From contig JBELMB010000279.1 of the NCBI GenBank assembly GCA_042088665.1, positions 1-5,077 of the forward strand: a stretch of DNA of 5,077 nucleotides, read 5' to 3'. Source of the stretch: JBELMB01 sp042088665. Lineage in GTDB: Bacteria; Pseudomonadota; Alphaproteobacteria; Rhodobacterales; Rhodobacteraceae. Numbering within the stretch: position 1 is the first letter of the stretch; each line of letters opens with the position of its first letter. The notes below the pieces were generated by a model, which had not been told where the DNA came from, searched no databases, and was given only the letters and a program-made list of their open reading frames with translations. This document shows, piece by piece, positions 4,918 through 5,077 of this stretch. The position numbers were made by a program, and so were the translations under genes.

Positions 4918-5077
4918 ATGCCCGCCTCTGAACTGACCCCCGAGATATTTCGCCAGCGCCCCGACGTTCTTCGGGCGGTTGAAAACCCCCGTTCGCCGCG
5001 CAGCGTGCTCAACTACATGTGCGGCTGCGATCCTCGACACTGTCGCGGTGCCGCCACTTGTAGACGGTCTGTTCCGT
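4918..5077 (+). CDS. Unidentified open frame with strong ribosome site, runs off the window
   Basis: GAAGGA (4905-4910) lies 7 bases before an ATG at 4918, the best ribosome binding site in the right end. The frame opens MPASELTPEIFRQRPDVL and stays open to the edge (53 codons). I do not recognise the first about 33 residues. From about codon 34 the DNA is antisense to a probable transposase fragment, so the Cys-rich tail (CGC, then C at intervals) is probably not native protein. The likeliest reading is a real gene start whose remainder was replaced or cut by mobile-element DNA; a chance open frame is the alternative. Its separation from the SnoaL-like gene by 162 bases argues against tight operon membership. 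Confidence 0.35.
   Translation, partial: MPASELTPEIFRQRPDVLRAVENPRSPRSVLNYMCGCDPRHCRGAATCRRSVP
5018..5077 (-). pseudogene. IS481-family transposase fragment (N-terminal HTH region), continues past the edge
   Basis: Read leftward from the edge, the sequence gives TEQTVYKWRHRDSVEDRSRT and then C, S and a TGA stop (5009-5011). The T-V-x-KWR-x-R-x-x-V-x-DRS pattern is what I recall from the helix-turn-helix segment of IS481-family transposases, where DRS is followed by Pro-His-Arg-Leu and then a long DDE catalytic domain. Here the match breaks at 5018 and a stop follows at once, so the catalytic domain is missing. Only 20 residues support this; the rest of the N-terminus lies beyond the window. 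Confidence 0.55.

Noticed and set aside
4752..5012. Minus-strand open frame covering the operon's 3' flank
   Set aside because: No ribosome site or family resemblance; Arg/Ser-rich composition typical of an antisense shadow.
1..5077. CRISPR arrays, tRNA or rRNA genes
   Set aside because: No regularly spaced repeats, no tRNA-like T-loop/acceptor pattern and no rRNA-like sequence were seen on either strand.

Overview
The window looks like chromosomal or plasmid DNA of an alphaproteobacterium, most likely the Rhodobacteraceae/roseobacter group. The reasons are the GC-rich codon use of the right half, the AAAGGACC-type ribosome binding sites, and the gene families themselves: an ICE/plasmid-type N-6 DNA methylase, a DUF6538-type integrase and a COG4922-like SnoaL protein. 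This placement is inferred from protein and codon style, not from a database search.

Left third (1-1690), mobile-element debris. A DNA adenine methylase-like gene of the kind carried by plasmids and integrative elements enters from the left edge and ends at 722 in a good intrinsic terminator (726-760). A 349-bp AT-richer gap follows. It holds a doubled GGTGGCC motif that recalls IS21-family ends, and two perfect small inverted repeats just before an integrase start. The integrase (1072 onward) is only an N-terminal stump. At about 1381-1386 its homology stops and an antisense fragment of a flavin-dependent monooxygenase begins (about 1662 down to 1384). Two unrelated gene remnants are therefore welded together.

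Right two-thirds (1722-4755), an intact, apparently self-contained regulon. A TetR-family regulator faces left. A short-chain dehydrogenase/reductase (SDR), a small exported cupin and an exported tandem SnoaL/NTF2-fold protein follow one another rightward. The tetR-SDR gap carries two copies of a TACC-N4-GGTA operator within a 16-bp direct repeat (14 of 16 bases identical). One copy lies against the tetR start and the other on the likely SDR promoter. The natural model is that TetR represses itself and the three-gene operon until a small-molecule ligand appears. The SDR would act on a carbonyl or alcohol in the cytoplasm, while the cupin and SnoaL-like proteins work in the periplasm. Substrates cannot be read from the sequence.

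Right end (4756-5077). After a weak GC-rich hairpin, a new open frame with a strong ribosome binding site starts at 4918. From about 5018 to the edge it runs antisense to what looks like the N-terminal helix-turn-helix part of an IS481-family transposase, itself truncated. The operon is thus bracketed by broken mobile-element genes on both sides, consistent with a rearranged accessory region.
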